Positions 18,280 to 26,469 of a stretch of 64,000 nt of DNA are shown here, piece after piece. Below the pieces are notes generated by a model, which was not told the DNA's origin, did not search any database, and was given only the letters and a program-made list of their open reading frames with translations. The stretch comes from VRUE01 sp045805805. GTDB taxonomy: Bacteria; Actinomycetota; Thermoleophilia; Solirubrobacterales; 70-9. Positions within the stretch are counted from its first letter, which is position 1. Each line of letters begins with the position of its first letter. A program made the position numbers and the translations under genes. The stretch lies in NCBI GenBank assembly GCA_045805805.1, contig JBJMKO010000044.1, positions 32,782-96,781 of the forward strand, in the 5' to 3' direction.

Positions 18280-18378
18280 GCCGGAGCGTCTTGTACTTTT
18301 TTGCCAGCCCCGCCCTCGCAAGGCTCTAGCCGACCCACCAAAAAAGTTAAGCGGAGGCCTGCTGAGATCGGCTCTTGG
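18260..18378. repeat. Family C element C1: conserved core flanked by locus-specific inverted arms
   Basis: A 73-nt core (18283-18355; begins GGAGCGTCTTGTACTTTTTT, ends CAAAAAAGTTAAGCGGA) is flanked by 23-nt arms at 18260-18282 and 18356-18378 that are complementary at 22 of 23 positions. The left arm is the end of the glycosyltransferase gene including its stop. The core recurs at 20041-20112 with entirely different arms. The core contains its own 8-bp CTTTTTTG/CAAAAAAG repeat, so the whole can fold into a long hairpin. Confidence 0.9.
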
Positions 18379-18500
18379 CAGACAAACGGTTAAGCGGAGC
18401 CTGCTGGGATCAGCTCTTGCAGACAGACGGTTAAGCGGAGGCCTGCTGGGATCAGCTCTTGCCAGACAAACGGTTAAGCGGAGGCCTACTGGGACAGGCT
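18346..18500. repeat. Tandem array of about 42-nt units derived from the right arm of C1
   Basis: Four consecutive imperfect units each begin GTTAAGCGGAG and continue CCTGCTGGGATCAGCTCTTG before AGACAAACG; they start near 18346, 18388, 18430 and 18473, the last being truncated. The first unit includes the right arm of C1. No spacers are unique, so this is not a CRISPR array. Confidence 0.85.
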
Positions 18501-18501
18501 C

Positions 18502-19074
18502 TCAGGCATCCGAATCGTCCGAGTCATCGGACTCAGACACTGGACCCGGACGCCGAATCACGATCTGGTCGGCGTCGATCCGCACCGTGACCTCCCGCTT
18601 GCCGGCCCAGTGCTCGGCGTAGACGGGATTGTCCTTGACTGCCGGGTCGAGCCAGAGGCCGTAGCCGTCGGTCTCCCCGTGGTCGAAGGTCGCCTCAAGC
18701 TCTTTGCGTCGCCCGCGGCCCCCGCGGCGGCCTCGCCGGCGGCGGCGTTTCGGCCGGTCCCCGCCTGCCTCTTCGGAGCGCTCGCCCTTCTCTCCCTCGT
18801 CGCCGTCCTCTTCGTCCGCCTCGGGCTCCTCGTCCTCGTCCTCCTCGGGCTCCTCCGCCGCAGCGGCCTCGATCTCGGCCTCGATCTCGTCGCGGAGATC
18901 GACTTCGCCGGATGCCGAGTCCTCCTCGTCAGGGGTGAACCCGTGCTGTTTGCGGAACTCGCGTAGCTCGGAGGTGCTGACTTCGAGCTGGTGGGCTATC
19001 CAGGCGTCGGTACGGCCCTGGCGGACCCAGGCGCGGATCTGATTGAGCTGTGGCTTCAGTGAGCGTCGTGCCAT
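18502..19074 (-). CDS. HTH-containing acidic/Arg-rich protein, function unknown
   Basis: 190 residues. An N-terminal helix-turn-helix (QIRAWVRQGRTDAWIAHQLEVS, shown in part) resembles small resolvase/XRE-like recognition helices. Then a long Glu/Asp-rich low-complexity stretch (about 50-105), a basic Arg-rich patch (RRRRRGRRGGRGRR) and a C-terminal folded segment. Similar proteins occur in actinobacteria without a known role; nucleic-acid binding is likely. Confidence 0.7.
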   Translation of the reverse strand: MARRSLKPQLNQIRAWVRQGRTDAWIAHQLEVSTSELREFRKQHGFTPDEEDSASGEVDLRDEIEAEIEAAAAEEPEEDEDEEPEADEEDGDEGEKGERSEEAGGDRPKRRRRRGRRGGRGRRKELEATFDHGETDGYGLWLDPAVKDNPVYAEHWAGKREVTVRIDADQIVIRRPGPVSESDDSDDSDA

Positions 19075-19118
19075 CGGCGCGCGAGTCTATTCAACCGGGG
19101 CGGTCGTGCGCGGGTTCG

Positions 19119-19358
19119 CTACGCCATCAGGAAGGCGAGCGCCTCGAACATGGACACGACGACGACGGCCACGGTGACGGTCAGGCAGACGGCGAGGACG
19201 CTGAAGCGCACCTTGCTCTCCTGCTCGCTACGGGTGATCCGCCGCGCCCGCGAGCGGTTGGCCGCGCGCCGGCGAAGCTGCTCGCGCCGGCGGCGCTCAA
19301 GTGATGTCTCCTGCTCGAAAGCCGTCTCGAACTGGGAGATGCTCTGACGCATTCGCAT
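19119..19358 (-). CDS. Small coiled-coil single-pass membrane protein
   Basis: 79 residues from ATG 19358 (ATG 19352 also possible). A charged helical segment (EQETSLERRRREQLRRRAANR) precedes one C-terminal membrane helix (FSVLAVCLTVTVAVVVVSMF). No family recognised. Confidence 0.6.
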   Translation of the reverse strand: MRMRQSISQFETAFEQETSLERRRREQLRRRAANRSRARRITRSEQESKVRFSVLAVCLTVTVAVVVVSMFEALAFLMA

Positions 19359-19459
19359 AAGTCGGGTGGCCCAGCGGGCCGCGGGGGACCGTAGCAAAGG
19401 CGCATGAGCCATTGCACGGGGAGGGAATGTGCGATCGGTCACGAGCGGCCTGATGAGCC

Positions 19460-19978
19460 CTAGGCCGGGCAGGCGCCCCAGAGGCCCCTGCCGGCCCGCG
19501 CCGCGCGCAGCTCCAGGCCGCGAAAGAGCGACGCGAAGCGGTCGTTGGGCGGGATCGTCAGCGAGCGGGCAAGGCCGCGGCCGACGAGGCGCGCGTTGAC
19601 GAAGCGGTGGCCCAGGTAGACGTAGGCGAGCAGCCTGCCGTAGACGTCGCGGCGCTCGACGCCGAAGACGAGGCGCACCCGCCGCCCTTCGACGAGCCGG
19701 TGGTTGAAGGCCGAGGCACGCCGGCCGAAGCACTGCACCGGCGTGTCGGGCTTCACCGTCTCCGGTGTGTCGACGCCGATATACCGCACGTCCTCCTCGC
19801 GCCCACCGATCCGCGCTTCGATCGTGTCCCCGTCGATCGCCCGGATCACGAAAGCACGAGCCGATGCCGGCCCCTCATCGCACCGCCCGCCTTCCCAGGG
19901 CCGCAGGATCAGCAGCGCCGCAGCCAACAGCAACACCAAGCTCCCAAGCTGACCACGTTGTCGAAAGCCATGCGTCAC
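19460..19978 (-). CDS. Membrane-anchored/secreted thermonuclease-family (SNase-like) protein
   Basis: 172 residues: N-terminal hydrophobic anchor or signal (LGSLVLLLAAALLIL), then an SNase OB-fold with Ca-site DGDTIEAR, RYIGVDTPE carrying the catalytic Arg region, and ERRDVYGRLLAYVYL with the second catalytic Arg. SNases cleave DNA and RNA. Standard length. Confidence 0.9.
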   Translation of the reverse strand: MTHGFRQRGQLGSLVLLLAAALLILRPWEGGRCDEGPASARAFVIRAIDGDTIEARIGGREEDVRYIGVDTPETVKPDTPVQCFGRRASAFNHRLVEGRRVRLVFGVERRDVYGRLLAYVYLGHRFVNARLVGRGLARSLTIPPNDRFASLFRGLELRAARAGRGLWGACPA

Positions 19979-19986
19979 CCCTACAT

Positions 19987-20019
19987 AAGCTGTGGGGAGG
20001 AAATTTTCTCCCCACGCTT
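19987..20019. terminator. Hairpin between aldolase and nuclease genes
   Basis: Arms GTGGGGAG (19992-19999) and CTCCCCAC (20008-20015), extended by AAGC/GCTT outside, with A/T-rich loop. It follows element C2 downstream of the aldolase gene (minus strand), suiting an RNA 3' end. Confidence 0.5.
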
Positions 20020-20020
20020 A

Positions 20021-20132
20021 GGGCAAATCCCGGTAGGGGTGGAGCGTCTTGTACTTTTTTGCCAGCCCCGTTCTCGACAGGCTCTGGCCGACGACCAAAA
20101 AAGTTAAGCGGAACCCCTACCGGGATTTGCCC
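20021..20132. repeat. Family C element C2: same core, different locus-specific arms
   Basis: Core 20041-20112 matches C1 over its length with only a few changes in the middle. Its arms are a perfect 20-bp inverted repeat (20021-20040 GGGCAAATCCCGGTAGGGGT; 20113-20132 its complement) with no similarity to the C1 arms. The right arm abuts the stop codon of the aldolase gene, paralleling C1, which also starts at a stop codon. Confidence 0.92.
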
Positions 20133-21052
20133 TACGGGATGCGGCGAACGCTGCCGAGCAGCGTCTCCTTGATCGAGGCGATGATCTCCAGCGCCTCGTT
20201 CCACTCCCGCTGCCAGACGTTGCGGCCGAAGATCACTCCCGAGCCGCCCGCCTGCATGATCTCGCGCGTATTCGTGAGCACCGTCTCGTCACCGACCCTG
20301 GAGCCGCCCGAGAGCACGACCAGCGAGCGGCCGGCGGATTCGACGCATTGGCGGATCGCCTCCGCCTGGTCGACCTGCATCTCGTTGTAGGGCGCCGGGG
20401 CATCCTTGTCCTTGTCCGGGTCGATCTTGGGCATGTTGAGCTTGACCACGTCGGCGCCCTGCTCCATCGCCATCCGCGCCGCGTAGTCGATCGCATAGAA
20501 GGAGGAGGCGCCGCCCTTGGCGTCGATCGCTTCGCCGCGCGGGTAGGACCAGACGACCAGCGGCATGCCGAAGCGGTCGCAGTCCTGGCGCACCTGGCGC
20601 AGCTGGGCAAGGTCCTCGTCCTGGCGCGGCGAGCCGACGTAGAGCGTGTAGCCAACCGCGTCGGCGCCGAGCCGCACCGCGTCCTCGACGCTGGCGTTGC
20701 AGGAGGAGAAGGCGTGGGCGGAGGAGGGGACGTCGGTCTTGCCGTTGACCTTGAGGATCAGCGGCACCTGGCCGGCGTAGTCGGGGTAGTACTTGGTCGC
20801 CATCCCGATCTGGCAGGCGAGGGCCGAGTAGCCCCCCTCGGCGGCGAGGCGGAACTGGTACTCGGGATCCTTCGACGCCGGGTTGGGAAAGAAATCGCGC
20901 GGGCCGTGCTCGATGCCCTGGTCGATCGGCAGCAGCATCAGGGTGCCGTTGCCCGGGCCGAACTCGAAGAGCAGGCGCCGCAGGCGCGCTCGTTTGCCGG
21001 GTGCAAGTGTCTCCAGCAGCGATTTCTGCTCGGTCAGGCTCTTCAACTCCAC
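20132..21052 (-). CDS. Class I fructose-bisphosphate aldolase (DhnA/FbaB type)
   Basis: 306 residues from GTG 21052, chosen over the longer frame (to 21094) because GAGGAGG sits at good spacing before it. TIM-barrel aldolase: LLPIDQGIEHGPRDFF near the N-terminus, LKVNGKTDVPSS, YVGSPRQDEDL, Schiff-base Lys in DVVKLNMPKID, and phosphate-binding LSGGSRVG with GVIFGRNVWQRE. Acts in glycolysis/gluconeogenesis. Confidence 0.92.
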   Translation of the reverse strand: MELKSLTEQKSLLETLAPGKRARLRRLLFEFGPGNGTLMLLPIDQGIEHGPRDFFPNPASKDPEYQFRLAAEGGYSALACQIGMATKYYPDYAGQVPLILKVNGKTDVPSSAHAFSSCNASVEDAVRLGADAVGYTLYVGSPRQDEDLAQLRQVRQDCDRFGMPLVVWSYPRGEAIDAKGGASSFYAIDYAARMAMEQGADVVKLNMPKIDPDKDKDAPAPYNEMQVDQAEAIRQCVESAGRSLVVLSGGSRVGDETVLTNTREIMQAGGSGVIFGRNVWQREWNEALEIIASIKETLLGSVRRIP

Positions 21053-21138
21053 GCTTTTCCTCCTCGAATACAGGGTGTAGGCCCAGTATGCCATCGCGGC
21101 CCGCCTTCGAGCGCCCGTCGACGGGCGGTTATCCTCGG

Positions 21139-21903
21139 ATGACCATGAGCGAGACTGAGCTCAGCGTCGTCTGCAAGAACTGCGGTTCGGAGGTCAGTCC
21201 CTACGTAACCGAGTGCCCCTACTGCGGCGCCCGCCTGCGCAAGCGGGCGCCGAAGCTGGAACGCCGCGGCGACGGGCTCGAGCCGAAGCCACGTCGCCGC
21301 GCCCGGCCCAGCTTCCTGCGCCGTCCCGACTCTTCCTCGACAGCCCCGTTCCGCCCCTACGCGACGATGGTGGCGATTCTCGGCCCCGCTGCTCTGCTGC
21401 TGGCACAGAAGGCAACGGGATACGCGCTCGTCAGCTTCGGCGGCTTGGTCGTTCCCTTCGAGGATCAGTGGTGGCGCTTCCTCACCGCCCCGTTCGCCTA
21501 CGGCGACGTCGGCTATATGTTCGTCGTGGCCGTCGGCTTGGCGATCTTCGCTACGGGGCTGGAGCGCCGCCTCGGCACCGCGCCGGCGGCGTTGTTGCTG
21601 ATCGCCTGCGGCTCGCTGGGGATGTTGGTCGCCAGTGGCATTGCCAACGCCCAGGGAGATCTCGTCGTGATTGCCGGCGGCAACGGGATGGCGCTCGGCG
21701 CCGTCGCCGCCTGGTTCACGATCCGCCGCGCCGAGGCGCATGACGCGATCGATGACGACTACGACGCGATCGGCGTCGCGGTCGCCGCCGCGGTCCTCCT
21801 CGCCCTGCCGATCTTCGACTCCGCCGCCGACCCCTTCGCCGGCCTCGTCGGCGGCGCTGTTGGCGGCCTGGCCGGCTTGGTCGCGGCAGCGCTTCGCGAT
21901 TAG
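21139..21903 (+). CDS. Zinc-ribbon plus rhomboid-like membrane protein lacking catalytic residues
   Basis: 254 residues (ATG 21145 also possible). An N-terminal zinc ribbon CKNCGSEV / CPYCGARL is followed by a basic linker and six hydrophobic segments. The order LTAPFAYGDVGYMF, then GGNGMALGAVAAW, then FAGLVGGAVGGLAGL matches rhomboid core helices. The catalytic Ser of GxSG is Asn (GGNG) and the catalytic His position is Gly, so it is predicted to be a pseudoprotease. Confidence 0.75.
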   Translation: MTMSETELSVVCKNCGSEVSPYVTECPYCGARLRKRAPKLERRGDGLEPKPRRRARPSFLRRPDSSSTAPFRPYATMVAILGPAALLLAQKATGYALVSFGGLVVPFEDQWWRFLTAPFAYGDVGYMFVVAVGLAIFATGLERRLGTAPAALLLIACGSLGMLVASGIANAQGDLVVIAGGNGMALGAVAAWFTIRRAEAHDAIDDDYDAIGVAVAAAVLLALPIFDSAADPFAGLVGGAVGGLAGLVAAALRD

Positions 21904-21912
21904 GCTGCCCGA

Positions 21913-22242
21913 GTGCCTCCGGACGACGATCGGCTGAACGACGCGATCGAGCGGCTGATCGACGCCGAGCGCTTCGCCGAGGCCGAGCGGGTTGTTGCCC
22001 GAGCCGCTCCGCAGCTGCAGAAGGTGCTCGCCGCGGCGCTCGCCGAGGGGGGCTGGTTCGGCGAGTCCCACGACGCCGAGACGCTGAAGGCCGCGACCGT
22101 CCCCGACCCCGACGAGCGCGTCGCCGCGGTGCGCTCTCTGCTCGCCGAGGAGGCGAGGATGGGGATGATGGTTGGAGTTGCCGTCGGTTGGGCGCTGCAT
22201 GCGGAGATGAACGACACCCAAGATTCGGAAGGAGAGCGCTGA
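21913..22242 (+). CDS. Small helical protein of unknown function
   Basis: 109 residues from GTG 21913. Helical N-terminal region (DAIERLIDAERFAEAERVVARA) then EEARMGMMVGVAVGWALHAEM. No family recognised. Tightly placed between the rhomboid-like gene and the UPF0173 hydrolase (3 nt gap), suggesting an operon. Confidence 0.6.
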   Translation: MPPDDDRLNDAIERLIDAERFAEAERVVARAAPQLQKVLAAALAEGGWFGESHDAETLKAATVPDPDERVAAVRSLLAEEARMGMMVGVAVGWALHAEMNDTQDSEGER

Positions 22243-22245
22243 GAG

Positions 22246-22962
22246 ATGGAGATCCGATTTCACGGCCATTCGTGCTTCGAGCTGAGCGAGGGGGACACCA
22301 GGGTCTTGGTCGACCCTTTCCTAAAGCCCAACAACCCGGCGGCACTCGCCAGTGCCGAGGACGTCGAGCCGACCCATATCGCCATCTCCCACGGCCACGC
22401 CGACCACATCGCCGACGCCGTCGGCGTCGCGATCCGCACCGGCGCCGAGTGCGTGGCGATCGTCGAGGTCGCCAACTGGCTCGAAGAGCAGGGCGTCGAG
22501 AAGGTCCACGACCCGAACCTCGGCGGCACCGTGCGCTTCGACTGGGGCTGGGTGAAGCTGGTGCCCGCCTGGCACACGAGCACGATCGCCGGCTCCGCCG
22601 ACGCGCCTTACAGCCCGACGCCGGGGATCGTCACCGGCACCCCGGCCGGGCTGCTGATCAACCTCGGCGGCGTCACCGTCTACCACACCGGCGACACCTG
22701 CCTCTTCGGCGACATGAGGCTGATCGCCGAACGCAACCCGGTCGATGTGGCCCTGCTGCCGATCGGCGGGCACTACACGATGGACCGCCACGACGGGGTG
22801 GTCGCGGCCGAGTTCATCGGTGCCGGAACGGTCATCCCGATGCACTTCGACACGTTTCCCCCGATCGAGACCGATTCCGCGGCGTTCAAATCCGAGGTCG
22901 AGGCGAAGACCTCCTCGACCGTGGTCGTCCTAGCACCGGGCGAGTCGCACTCGACGGGCTGA
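22246..22962 (+). CDS. UPF0173-type metallo-beta-lactamase-fold hydrolase
   Basis: 238 residues. MBL-fold metal ligands: SHGHADHIAD (HxHxDH), AWHTSTIAG, HTGDTCLFGD (Asp) and a C-terminal PMHFDTF His. Start MEIRFHGHSCFE is typical of the UPF0173 group of predicted metal-dependent hydrolases whose substrate is unknown. Confidence 0.92.
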   Translation: MEIRFHGHSCFELSEGDTRVLVDPFLKPNNPAALASAEDVEPTHIAISHGHADHIADAVGVAIRTGAECVAIVEVANWLEEQGVEKVHDPNLGGTVRFDWGWVKLVPAWHTSTIAGSADAPYSPTPGIVTGTPAGLLINLGGVTVYHTGDTCLFGDMRLIAERNPVDVALLPIGGHYTMDRHDGVVAAEFIGAGTVIPMHFDTFPPIETDSAAFKSEVEAKTSSTVVVLAPGESHSTG

Positions 22963-22993
22963 GCGGCGCGCCCCGCGGCGCCGGGCCGGCCCT

Positions 22994-24472
22994 TTAGCCG
23001 GCGCCGGCAGGCGCTTCCGCGCTGCTGCTGTCGAGACTGGAGGAAGGTGCCACTGGTTCGGGCGATGCGCTTTCGGCCGGCGGTGCGCTTTCAGCGGGTG
23101 CGGGTGCGGGTGCCGGTTCCGGTTCGCCGCCTACGGTGACCACCACGGTGCCACCACCGGCGGGAGCTCCCGCGCCCGTGGATGGTGCCGCGGCGTCGAT
23201 GCCGGCCGAGGACTGTGGGGTCGCCTCGGCGCCTTCGCCGCCGCCGGGTTGATCCCCGGCCTCACCGGCGGGCGCTTCGGAGGCGATTGGCGCCGGTTCC
23301 TCTTCGACCGGAGCCGGCTCGACGGGGGCTGGTTGTGCCGGCGCATCCGCGTGGCTGGCCGGAACTGCCTGCTGGGCCATTGCGACCGATGGAGCCTGCT
23401 TGTGCACATGGGAGATCTTCGCGACGCCGCTGCTACTCGGCGCCGTCGCGGTCTGTTGCTGCTCCACGCCCACCGCGCCGGCCGTGATCACGGCTGCGGT
23501 GACGACTCCGGCGACAGCCTTGGTGCCGATCGCGCCGCCGATCGCGCCGATGCCGCCGGCTGCCCCGCCGGAGCTGAGCGCCGCGCCGACGCTGCCGACA
23601 GCGCCGGCCCCGGTGGCGCCCGCGCCCGTTGCGCCTGCCGCGCCACCGGTACCTGCTCCTCCCAGGCCAAGCTTGGAGACGATGAAGCCCTTCAGCGCGA
23701 TCAGCGGCCCGGCGGGGACCAGCGCCGCCAGCACCTTGTCGTTGGAGCGCAGCTGAGAGCGGAAGTCTGAGCACTCGTCGCAGTCGCGGACGTGGCGGCG
23801 GACCGGGCCGGAAAGCTTGCGCAGCCCCTCGGCAGCCTCGGCCAGGTCGATCCGCACCTCGCCGCAGGTCAGCTGTCGTGCCTGGCTCGCCTCGGCAAGC
23901 GAGATCCTGGCACGGACCAGCAGCGACTTGACGGAGGGGACGCTGGTCTCCATCGCTTGCGCGATCTCCTCGTAGGACATGGCGTCCATCTCGCGCAGCA
24001 GCAGGGCGGAGCGCTGTGTCTCGGGCAGCTTGCCGACGTCGGTCAGGAGCTGGCGGAACTCCTCGCGGTTGTGGACCTTCTCAGCCGTGGACGCAGCCTC
24101 GACCGTCGGCACCATGTCCATCGATTCCTGCGCGTCCGCGGTCGGTTTGCGCAGGTGGTTGAGGCAGCGGTTGCGGGCGATCCGGTAGAGCCACGGGCGC
24201 AGGTTGATCTCGCGCTCGTCGGCGAGCATCGCCCGGTAGGCGTTGACGAAGACCTCCTGCAGGATGTCCTCGGCGTCCTCGGTGGAGTGGAGCATCTGGC
24301 GGCAGAAGCCGAGCAGGCGCCCCTGGTAGCGGTCGACGATGGCCTCGAAGGCGCCGGGGTTGCCGGCGCGGGCCATCGCGATCAGGCGATCGTCGCCCTG
24401 CAGCTTGAGAAGGGGGGAACGCCGGGCGAGAAGTCCGCGGCGACTGGCGTGGGTAAGAGCTGATGCCTCCAA
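22994..24472 (-). CDS. ECF-type sigma factor fused to a zinc-finger anti-sigma and membrane-spanning C-terminus
   Basis: 492 residues from TTG 24472, preceded by GGAGG. Sigma region 2 (about 35-100: DAEDILQEVFVNAYR, LRPWLYRIARNRCLNHLR) and region 4 (about 130-190: LPETQRSALLLREMD, SYEEIAQAMETSVPSVKSLL) are followed by an anti-sigma zinc site HVRDCDEC (about 237), a Gly/Ala-rich stretch, one membrane helix (KAVAGVVTAAVITAGAVGV) and a Pro/Ala/Glu-rich tail of about 170 residues predicted outside the membrane. Sigma and anti-sigma are usually separate proteins; release by proteolysis or conformational change would be needed for activity. Confidence 0.88.
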   Translation of the reverse strand: MEASALTHASRRGLLARRSPLLKLQGDDRLIAMARAGNPGAFEAIVDRYQGRLLGFCRQMLHSTEDAEDILQEVFVNAYRAMLADEREINLRPWLYRIARNRCLNHLRKPTADAQESMDMVPTVEAASTAEKVHNREEFRQLLTDVGKLPETQRSALLLREMDAMSYEEIAQAMETSVPSVKSLLVRARISLAEASQARQLTCGEVRIDLAEAAEGLRKLSGPVRRHVRDCDECSDFRSQLRSNDKVLAALVPAGPLIALKGFIVSKLGLGGAGTGGAAGATGAGATGAGAVGSVGAALSSGGAAGGIGAIGGAIGTKAVAGVVTAAVITAGAVGVEQQQTATAPSSSGVAKISHVHKQAPSVAMAQQAVPASHADAPAQPAPVEPAPVEEEPAPIASEAPAGEAGDQPGGGEGAEATPQSSAGIDAAAPSTGAGAPAGGGTVVVTVGGEPEPAPAPAPAESAPPAESASPEPVAPSSSLDSSSAEAPAGAG

Positions 24473-24590
24473 GCGAATCCTCCAGGGAAGGCGTTGTCTT
24501 CTAGCCCTAAGGACACCGTAGCACCGGGGTAGTTGCGGCACCTCACCAGTTTTTAGTGCGGCTTTATAAATGCAAGATCCCGGATGAGAA

Positions 24591-24677
24591 TGCCCGGGGC
24601 GGGATTCGAACCCGCAAGCCCCCAGTGGGGCAACGCCTTTTAAGGGCGCCGCTTTTGCCAATTTCGCCACCCGGGCA
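24591..24677 (-). tRNA. tRNA-Leu (UAA)
   Basis: 87 nt on the minus strand with 7-bp acceptor stem TGCCCGG/CCGGGCA, a class II long variable arm, anticodon loop CTTAAAA (anticodon TAA) and T-loop GGTTCGAATCC. CCA is not encoded. Confidence 0.95.
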
Positions 24678-24696
24678 GATCCGATGGTAGTCCCGC

Positions 24697-24783
24697 CCGC
24701 GGGTCCTGTCATGGGGCAGGGGGGGCCTGCGGGCAGTCCACGGGCTGTCCTCGACCCCCCCTGCCCCATGCCACCCGCGGGCG
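24697..24783. repeat. Family B element, copy B3 (intergenic)
   Basis: About 87 nt between tRNA-Leu and the TPP-enzyme gene: starts GCGGGTCCTGTCATGGGG, has CTGCGGGCAGTCCACGGGCT centrally and ends GCCACCCGCGGGCG. It is the non-coding reference copy of the family, showing that the element moves independently of any gene. It ends 27 nt before the next ATG. Confidence 0.88.
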
Positions 24784-24809
24784 GAGCGCTCGGCTAGGCT
24801 CGCGTTCGC

Positions 24810-26423
24810 ATGGACCACGGCGGGCGCATAGTTGCAAGAGTGCTTAAGAGCAGAGGGGTCAACCACCTCTTCACGCTGTCCGGGGGACACCTGTTCTCCA
24901 TATACGACGGCTGCCGCGAGGAGGGGATCGAGATCGTCGACGTGCGGCACGAGCAGACGGCGGCGTTCGCGGCCGAGGGCTTCGCGAAGGCGACGCGGCT
25001 GGTGAGCGTCGCGGCCCTGACCGCGGGGCCGGGCGTCACGAACGGGATCAGCGCGATCGCCGGTGCCCAGGCGAACTGCTCACCGGTCTGCGTGCTGGGG
25101 GGCCGGGCGCCGGAGTTGCGCTGGGGGTCGGGCTCGCTGCAGGAGATCGACCACCTGCCCTTCGTCTCGCCGCTGGTCAAGTCGGCCGAGACGGCGAAGG
25201 AGCCGGGCCAGATCGGGGCGCGGACCGCCGCGGCGCTGGACCTGGCTCACGCCCCGCCCTACGGGCCGACTTTCGTCGACTACCCGCTCGACGTGGTCTT
25301 CGCCGAGGCGGAGCTCGAGGTTCCGGCGCCCCCGGAGCCGGAGGCGCGCCCGGCCGAGGGCGTCGAGGAGGCGGGTGCCCTGCTTGCCGGTGCCGAGCGC
25401 CCCGCGATCATGGCCGGGACGGGTCTCTACTGGGGTCGTGGCGAGGACGAGCTGCGCGCCCTGGCGGAGCAGCTCGGCATCCCTGTCTTCCTCAACGGGC
25501 TCGGCCGCGGCTGCCTGCCCGCCGACCATGAGCTCGCCTTCAGCCGCGCGCGCGGCACCGGGCTCGGGGGGGCCGACGTGGCGCTCGTGATCGGCGTGCC
25601 GCTCGACTTCCGCCTTGGCTTCGGTGCCGCCGTCGCCGAGGAGGCCAAGCTGATCCGCCTCGACGCCGCACCGAACGCGCTGAGCGCCAACCGCTCGCCG
25701 GATCTCGACCTGGTCGGCGACGTTGCCGCCAGCCTGGCAGCAATCCGCGATGCGGCTAAGGGCGGGGAAGGTCGCGCCACCGAGCCCTGGCTGGCCCAGC
25801 TGCGCCAGGTCGAGGAGGAGAAGCGTGCGGCCGAGCGGGATGAGCTGAACGACTCGCGCTCACCGCTCCACCCGGTGCGGGTATACAAGGAGCTGGGCGA
25901 AATCCTCGACCGCGACGCGATCGTCGTCGGCGACGGCGGCGACTTCGTCTCCTACGCGGGCCGCTTCATCGAGACTTACCAGCCCGGTTGCTGGATGGAT
26001 CCGGGGCCGTTCGGCTGCCTCGGCGCCGGTCCCGGCCAGGCGATCGGCGCCAAGCTCGCCCATCCCGAGCGTCAGGTCTGCCTGCTGCTCGGCGACGGTG
26101 CCTTCGGCTTCGCCGGGATGGAGTTCGACACGATGGCCCGGCACGGCCTGCCGATCGTCGGCGTGATGGGCAACAACGGAATCTGGGCCCTCGAGCACCA
26201 CCCGATGAAGTTCCTCTACGGGTACTCGGTGGCTGCCGAGCTGCGGCCCGAGACTCGCTACGACCAGATGGTCGAGGCGCTTGGCTGCGACGGGGTGCTC
26301 GTGCGCGAGCCGGGCGAGTTGCGTCCGGCCCTGGAGCGGGCGTTCGAGTCGGGCCGTCCGACCCTCGTCAACGTCCTCACCGACCCCGAGGTCGTCTACC
26401 CGCGCAAGTCGAACTTGGCCTGA
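24810..26423 (+). CDS. Thiamine-diphosphate-dependent enzyme (acetolactate-synthase-like)
   Basis: 537 residues. N-terminal PYR domain with the catalytic Glu in DVRHEQTAAFAAEGFAKA, a central Rossmann-like domain (about 190-320) and the PP domain with the ThDP motif GDGAFGFAG ... MGNNGIW (about 425-460). Family members join or cleave alpha-keto acids; the substrate (acetolactate, oxalyl-CoA or other) cannot be decided. It stands alone, without an ilvN regulatory subunit nearby. Confidence 0.85.
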   Translation: MDHGGRIVARVLKSRGVNHLFTLSGGHLFSIYDGCREEGIEIVDVRHEQTAAFAAEGFAKATRLVSVAALTAGPGVTNGISAIAGAQANCSPVCVLGGRAPELRWGSGSLQEIDHLPFVSPLVKSAETAKEPGQIGARTAAALDLAHAPPYGPTFVDYPLDVVFAEAELEVPAPPEPEARPAEGVEEAGALLAGAERPAIMAGTGLYWGRGEDELRALAEQLGIPVFLNGLGRGCLPADHELAFSRARGTGLGGADVALVIGVPLDFRLGFGAAVAEEAKLIRLDAAPNALSANRSPDLDLVGDVAASLAAIRDAAKGGEGRATEPWLAQLRQVEEEKRAAERDELNDSRSPLHPVRVYKELGEILDRDAIVVGDGGDFVSYAGRFIETYQPGCWMDPGPFGCLGAGPGQAIGAKLAHPERQVCLLLGDGAFGFAGMEFDTMARHGLPIVGVMGNNGIWALEHHPMKFLYGYSVAAELRPETRYDQMVEALGCDGVLVREPGELRPALERAFESGRPTLVNVLTDPEVVYPRKSNLA

Positions 26424-26439
26424 GCCGAGCCCAGGCAGA

Positions 26440-26469
26440 GAATCGGCCGCCATCTCTGGCGGCCGATTC
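26440..26469 (+). terminator. Perfect 12-bp hairpin after the TPP-enzyme gene
   Basis: Arms GAATCGGCCGCC and GGCGGCCGATTC flank loop ATCTCT, 17 nt past the stop, followed by AAGTTT. Strong intrinsic-terminator-like hairpin, although the T run is weak. Confidence 0.75.

Noticed and set aside
18346..18500. Possible CRISPR array
   Set aside because: Repeats are contiguous and imperfect with no unique spacers, and no cas genes are nearby.
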